From NCBI RefSeq assembly GCF_036226445.1, contig NZ_CP108474.1:5704001-5768000 (forward strand): a stretch of DNA of 64,000 bases, written 5' to 3'. The DNA comes from Streptomyces sp. NBC_01255. GTDB taxonomy: Bacteria > Actinomycetota > Actinomycetes > Streptomycetales > Streptomycetaceae. Shown here one piece after another: positions 60,718 to 64,000 of the stretch. How positions within the stretch are numbered: the stretch's first letter is position 1; each line of letters starts with the position of its first letter. A program made the translations under genes and the position numbers. The notes below the pieces were generated by a model, which saw nothing but the letters and a program-made list of their open reading frames with translations, searched no databases and was not told the origin of the DNA.

Positions 60718-61868
60718 TGATGGACGGCATGTCCCGCCTCCCCACCGTCCCCGCGCTGCGCCGTTGCGTGGACCGGTGGGCCGTCTCGCCCCGCGCCCTC
60801 GACGTCGTCGCCGCGCTGAGCGCCTTCGGCCTGATGGTCCTCGACGTGCCCGGGCTCGCCCGCGCCGACAACTCGCTCACCGGGGTCACCGCGACCCTGG
60901 TCCTGGCGGCCGGTGCGGCCACGCTGGTGCTCAGGCGCCGGCTTCCGTGGGTCCCGTACCTCGTGGCGCTCGGGCTGATGGGGTGGCTCCACGAGCTCAC
61001 CATGATCCAGTTCGCGCTGTACTCGATCGGCCGGTTCCGGGGGCGGCGGGCCGCCGTCGCCGCCACCGTGTTCTACATCGGCCTGTCGTGCCTCTTCTTC
61101 CAGCTGCCGGGCTGGCCCGCCCGGCACGGCGCCACCCTGAGCGACTTCCTGAGCATCGTCGTCCCGATCGGGGTCCTCGCGGCGGGCGTCGGCATCGCCG
61201 CGTACCGGCAGGACCTCGTGCGCGCCCTGGAGGTCCAGCGCCGCGAGGCCGCCGCCCGGCAGGCCGTGCAGGAGGAGCGGATCTCCGTCGGCCGGGACGT
61301 CCACGACCTGGTCGGCCGGGAGCTCACCGTCCTCGCGGTGCGGGCCGAGGTCCTCTCCGTACGGGCCCGGGACGGGGCGCACCAGAAGGACTTCGAGGAG
61401 CTCGCGGACACCGCCCGCCGCGCCCACCTCATGCTCAACGAGACGATCGTGCGCCGAGCCGACCGGGACGCGGCCACCCCCGGCCTCGAAGGGCTCGCCG
61501 CGCTCGCCGAGGAGAGCGAGCGGATGGGCAGCCCCGTCGACCTGACGGTCGCGGACGCGGCCAAGGCGCTGTCGCCGCTGCGTCAGGCGGCCGTCCACCG
61601 GGTCGTCCAGGAGTGCCTGACGAACACCGCCAAGCACGCGCCGGGCCTGCCGGTGACGGTCGCGATCACCGTGGCGGGACCCGATCTGCGGATCGAGGTG
61701 CGCAACCCGCTGCCGAAGACGCCGCCGGACCCGGCACCCGTCTCCACGGGCACCGGGCTGTTCTCGATGGAGGAACGGGTCGTCAGCATGGGCGGGACGC
61801 TCACGGCACGTGCGGAGGACGGGGCGTACGTGGTGACGGCGCTGCTCCCGACGGGCCTGGGGCGCTGA
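60718..61868 (+). CDS. Orphan NarL/DesK-type membrane histidine kinase
   Basis: About 383 residues from ATG 60718; ATGs at 60721 and 60730 are alternatives and none has a strong ribosome site. Four or five helices (about 30-155), then HisKA_3 with the His in ERISVGRDVHDLVGRELTVL and a HATPase: N box QECLTNTAKHAPG and G box STGTGLFSMEERVVSMGG. The second conserved His of many family members (HDxxGH) is Arg (HDLVGR), and the D-box region NPLPKTPPDP lacks the usual DNG. No NarL-type regulator follows, so its partner is encoded elsewhere. It converges on the MreB-like gene with four bases between. Confidence 0.88.
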
Positions 61869-61872
61869 TCGG

Positions 61873-62895
61873 CTAGCGGACCCGCTCGGCCTTCCCCATC
61901 ACCCGCTGGAGGCTGTCGAAGTCCTCCACGCACCGCCCCGAGCCCAGTGCCACGCAGTCCAGCGGCCGGTCGGCGACGAAGACCGGGATCTCCGTCGCCG
62001 AGGCCAGCCGCAGGTCGAGCCCCGGCAGCAGTGCCCCGCCGCCGGTCAGGACGATGCCGTGCTCCATCACGTCGCCGGACAGCTCCGGCGGGCACTCCTC
62101 CAGGGTCGCCCGCACCGCAGCGATGATCGCCTCCACCGGCTCGTCGAGCGCCTCCCGCACCTCCGGCACCGTCAGCTCCACCGTCCGGGGCAGCCCGCTG
62201 ACCTTCTCCCGCCCCCGGACGGTGAAGGTCGCCCGCTCCCGCTCCTCCTCGCCCGGCACCGGCCACGCCGAACCGATCGCGACCTTCACGTCCTCGGCCG
62301 TGCGCTCGCCGATGAGGAGCGAGTGCTCCTTGCGGACGAAGTCGGTGATGGCCGCGTCGAGGCGGTCGCCGCCCACCCGCAGAGACTGGGCGGTGACGAT
62401 CCCGCCGAGCGAGATGACCGCCACCTCGGTCGTGCCGCCGCCGATGTCGACGACCATCGAGCCGCGCGGGTCGGAGACCGGCAGCCCGGCGCCGATCGCC
62501 GCCGCCATGGGCTCCTCGATGAGGTGCACCGCCCGCGCGCCCGCCGACAGCGAAGCGTGCACGATCGCCCGCCGCTCGACGGGAGTCACCCCGCTCGGCA
62601 CGCAGACCACCATCCGGGTGCGGGGCCGGCGGCGGCCCGGGACGGCCTTGCGGACGAAGTGCCGGATCATCTCCTCGGCCGCCTCGTAATCGCTGATCAC
62701 GCCGTCCTTCAGGGGGCGGATCGCGCTGATCGAGCCGGGCGTCCGGCCGATCGTCTCCTTCGCCTCGGTGCCGACCGCGAGCGCCTGCCGCGAGCCCTCC
62801 TGGACCGCCACCACGGACGGCTCGTTGAGCACGATGCCCTGGCCCCGGGCGTAGAGGAGCGTGTTGGCCGTGCCGAGGTCGATCCCTATGTCCAT
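61873..62895 (-). CDS. MreB-like (Mbl-type) actin homologue
   Basis: 340 residues from ATG 62893-62895. Phosphate-1 loop MDIGIDLGTANTLLY, the MreB-typical IRPLKDGVISDYEAAEEMIRHF, connect/phosphate-2 MVVDIGGGTTEVAVISLGG and adenosine motif IVLTGGGALLPGLDLRL are intact, so it should bind ATP and polymerise. No mreC, mreD or rodA is adjacent, unlike the main mreB operon of streptomycetes, so it matches the second copy (Mbl). In S. coelicolor Mbl contributes to spore wall synthesis. It is divergent from folC. Confidence 0.9.
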   Translation of the reverse strand: MDIGIDLGTANTLLYARGQGIVLNEPSVVAVQEGSRQALAVGTEAKETIGRTPGSISAIRPLKDGVISDYEAAEEMIRHFVRKAVPGRRRPRTRMVVCVPSGVTPVERRAIVHASLSAGARAVHLIEEPMAAAIGAGLPVSDPRGSMVVDIGGGTTEVAVISLGGIVTAQSLRVGGDRLDAAITDFVRKEHSLLIGERTAEDVKVAIGSAWPVPGEEERERATFTVRGREKVSGLPRTVELTVPEVREALDEPVEAIIAAVRATLEECPPELSGDVMEHGIVLTGGGALLPGLDLRLASATEIPVFVADRPLDCVALGSGRCVEDFDSLQRVMGKAERVR

Positions 62896-62983
62896 GATCG
62901 CCAAGTTTGCCCGGCGACTCCGGCGGACGGGGGACCGAAAGTCCCGAAAGGGGTGGGTCCATGGTCCTGTCGGTGCCCCTCCG

Positions 62984-62989
62984 TAGACT
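62984..62989 (+). promoter_or_regulatory. -10 element of a leaderless promoter for folC
   Basis: TAGACT (TANNNT) ends six bases before GTG 62996. GGGCCC alone separates them. Confidence 0.6.
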
Positions 62990-62995
62990 GGGCCC

Positions 62996-64000
62996 GTGAG
63001 CGAGCCGAGCGACCCGAGTGACCAGAGCGACCAGTTCGACGACATCGTCGACAACGAGACAACGCGCGACCCCGACCTGGCGGTGATCGAGGCCGGCAGC
63101 CGCACCCTGCGCGCGCAGGCCGGCCCGGTCCAGGGCGACCCCGTGCCCGGCCGTCCCGAGGACCCGGAGCTCGACAAGGCGCTGCGCGAGGTCGAGACCG
63201 AGCTGTCCAGCCGCTGGGGCGAGACCAAGCTGGAGCCCTCGGTCACGCGGATCGCGGCCCTGATGGACGTACTCGGCGAGCCGCAGCGCGCGTACCCCTC
63301 GATCCACATCACCGGCACCAACGGCAAGACGTCGACGGCCCGCATGATCGAGGCGCTGCTCGGCGCCTTCGAGCTGCGCACCGGGCGGTACACCTCGCCG
63401 CACGTGCAGACGATCACCGAGCGGATCAGCCTGGACGGCGCCCCGATCTCCGCCGAGCGGTTCGTCGAGACGTACGCGGACATCAAGCCGTACGTGGAGC
63501 TGGTCGACGCCCGCGAGGAGTACCGCCTCTCCTTCTTCGAGGTCCTCACCGGAATGGCGTACGCGGCCTTCGCCGACGCCCCGGTCGACGTGGCCGTCGT
63601 CGAGGTCGGCATGGGCGGCACCTGGGACGCGACGAACGTCATCGACGCCTCCGTCGCCGTCGTCACCCCGATCGACCTCGACCACACCGACCGGCTCGGC
63701 GGGACCACCGGCGAGATCGCCGGCGAGAAGTCCGGGATCATCAAGCAGGGCGCGACCGTCATCCTGGCCCAGCAGCCGGTGGACGCGGCCCAGGTCCTGT
63801 TGAAGAAGGCCGTCGAGGCGGACGCCACCGTCGCCCGCGAGGGCATGGAGTTCGGCATCGTCTCCCGCGAGGTCGCGGTCGGCGGCCAGCTCCTCACCCT
63901 GCGGGGTCTCGGCGGCGAGTACGACGGTGTCTTCCTGCCGCTGCACGGCGCGTACCAGGCGCGTAACGCGGCCGTGGCGCTCGCGGCGGTCGAGGCGTTC
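62996..64000 (+). CDS. folC: Folylpolyglutamate synthase / dihydrofolate synthase (5' part, runs off the right edge)
   Basis: 335 codons visible, from GTG 62996. Adds glutamate to folates. A 60-residue acidic N-terminal extension (SEPSDPSDQSDQFDDIVDNE) precedes the Mur-ligase-type fold: P-loop ITGTNGKTSTARMI, YTSPHVQTITERI (omega loop), FFEVLTGMAYAAFADAPVDVAVVEVGMGG, DATNVIDASVAVVTPIDLDHTDRLG and EKSGIIKQG (carbamylated-Lys region). The C-terminal domain is outside the window. Probably leaderless. It usually follows valS closely in streptomycetes, but 7 kb separates them here. Confidence 0.93.
   Translation, partial: MSEPSDPSDQSDQFDDIVDNETTRDPDLAVIEAGSRTLRAQAGPVQGDPVPGRPEDPELDKALREVETELSSRWGETKLEPSVTRIAALMDVLGEPQRAYPSIHITGTNGKTSTARMIEALLGAFELRTGRYTSPHVQTITERISLDGAPISAERFVETYADIKPYVELVDAREEYRLSFFEVLTGMAYAAFADAPVDVAVVEVGMGGTWDATNVIDASVAVVTPIDLDHTDRLGGTTGEIAGEKSGIIKQGATVILAQQPVDAAQVLLKKAVEADATVAREGMEFGIVSREVAVGGQLLTLRGLGGEYDGVFLPLHGAYQARNAAVALAAVEAF

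Overview
The window is high-GC DNA with the layout of a Streptomyces core chromosome: GTG starts, very long G+C-rich hairpin terminators, TANNNT leaderless promoters, mycothiol-type redox proteins and paired ClpP genes. The gene order malQ / pepN / asd / sigma factor / subtilase / pepN2 / DsbA-like / sodF / rpiB / nei / tig-clpP1-clpP2-clpX / valS / folC matches, as I remember it, the SCO2657 to SCO2614 stretch of S. coelicolor, so most of this is conserved backbone. No insertion sequence, integrase, CRISPR array, rRNA or phage gene is visible. Two tRNA genes (Gly-TCC and Pro-TGG) lie side by side in divergent orientation.

Layout. 1-8.9 kb: the 5' part of a ROK repressor with a palindromic operator, an MscS channel, an HNH nuclease, a secreted GH84-type glycosidase with an altered catalytic pair, malQ preceded by a coupled repeat peptide, and a small membrane protein. 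9-13.7 kb: a MarR repressor divergent from two EamA transporters, then a LysR regulator and allantoicase. A TTCAG-N5-CTGAA operator plus a TTCGATGGACC element, identically spaced, precedes both the second transporter and allantoicase. 13.9-20.6 kb: a secreted EEP phosphodiesterase with FG-GAP repeats, aminopeptidase N, a TerD-family protein and aspartate-semialdehyde dehydrogenase.

20.8-27.3 kb: an ECF-like sigma factor, a translationally coupled single-pass membrane protein, a secreted protein sharing a motif with it, a secreted metzincin-like peptidase, a small anchored protein and, converging, a large subtilase. This looks like an envelope-sensing or secreted-protease regulon. 27.5-32.6 kb: a CGNR regulator divergent from a split-barrel flavoprotein (with a 20-codon leader ORF) and an HPP membrane protein, then a Nudix hydrolase, a serine beta-lactamase-fold hydrolase and an AbiEi-like protein with a nuclease-like C-terminus. 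32.8-42.4 kb: a second aminopeptidase N, a Cys-Pro-Trp-Ala DsbA-like protein, Fe-SOD with a Nur-like site, and three paralogous amino-acid permeases around a solitary bioY.

42.5-56 kb is housekeeping: rpiB-nei, an Eis-type acetyltransferase, a membrane PP2C phosphatase, small proteins, trigger factor, the ClgR-box-preceded clpP1-clpP2, clpX, a GPYGQP-repeat membrane protein and valS. 56-62.9 kb lies between valS and folC, which I recall as neighbours in other streptomycetes. It holds a histidine kinase / response regulator / UDP-GlcNAc 2-epimerase / membrane glycosyltransferase operon, an orphan NarL-type kinase and an MreB-like actin, and reads as a regulated cell-surface polysaccharide locus. 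folC runs off the right end.
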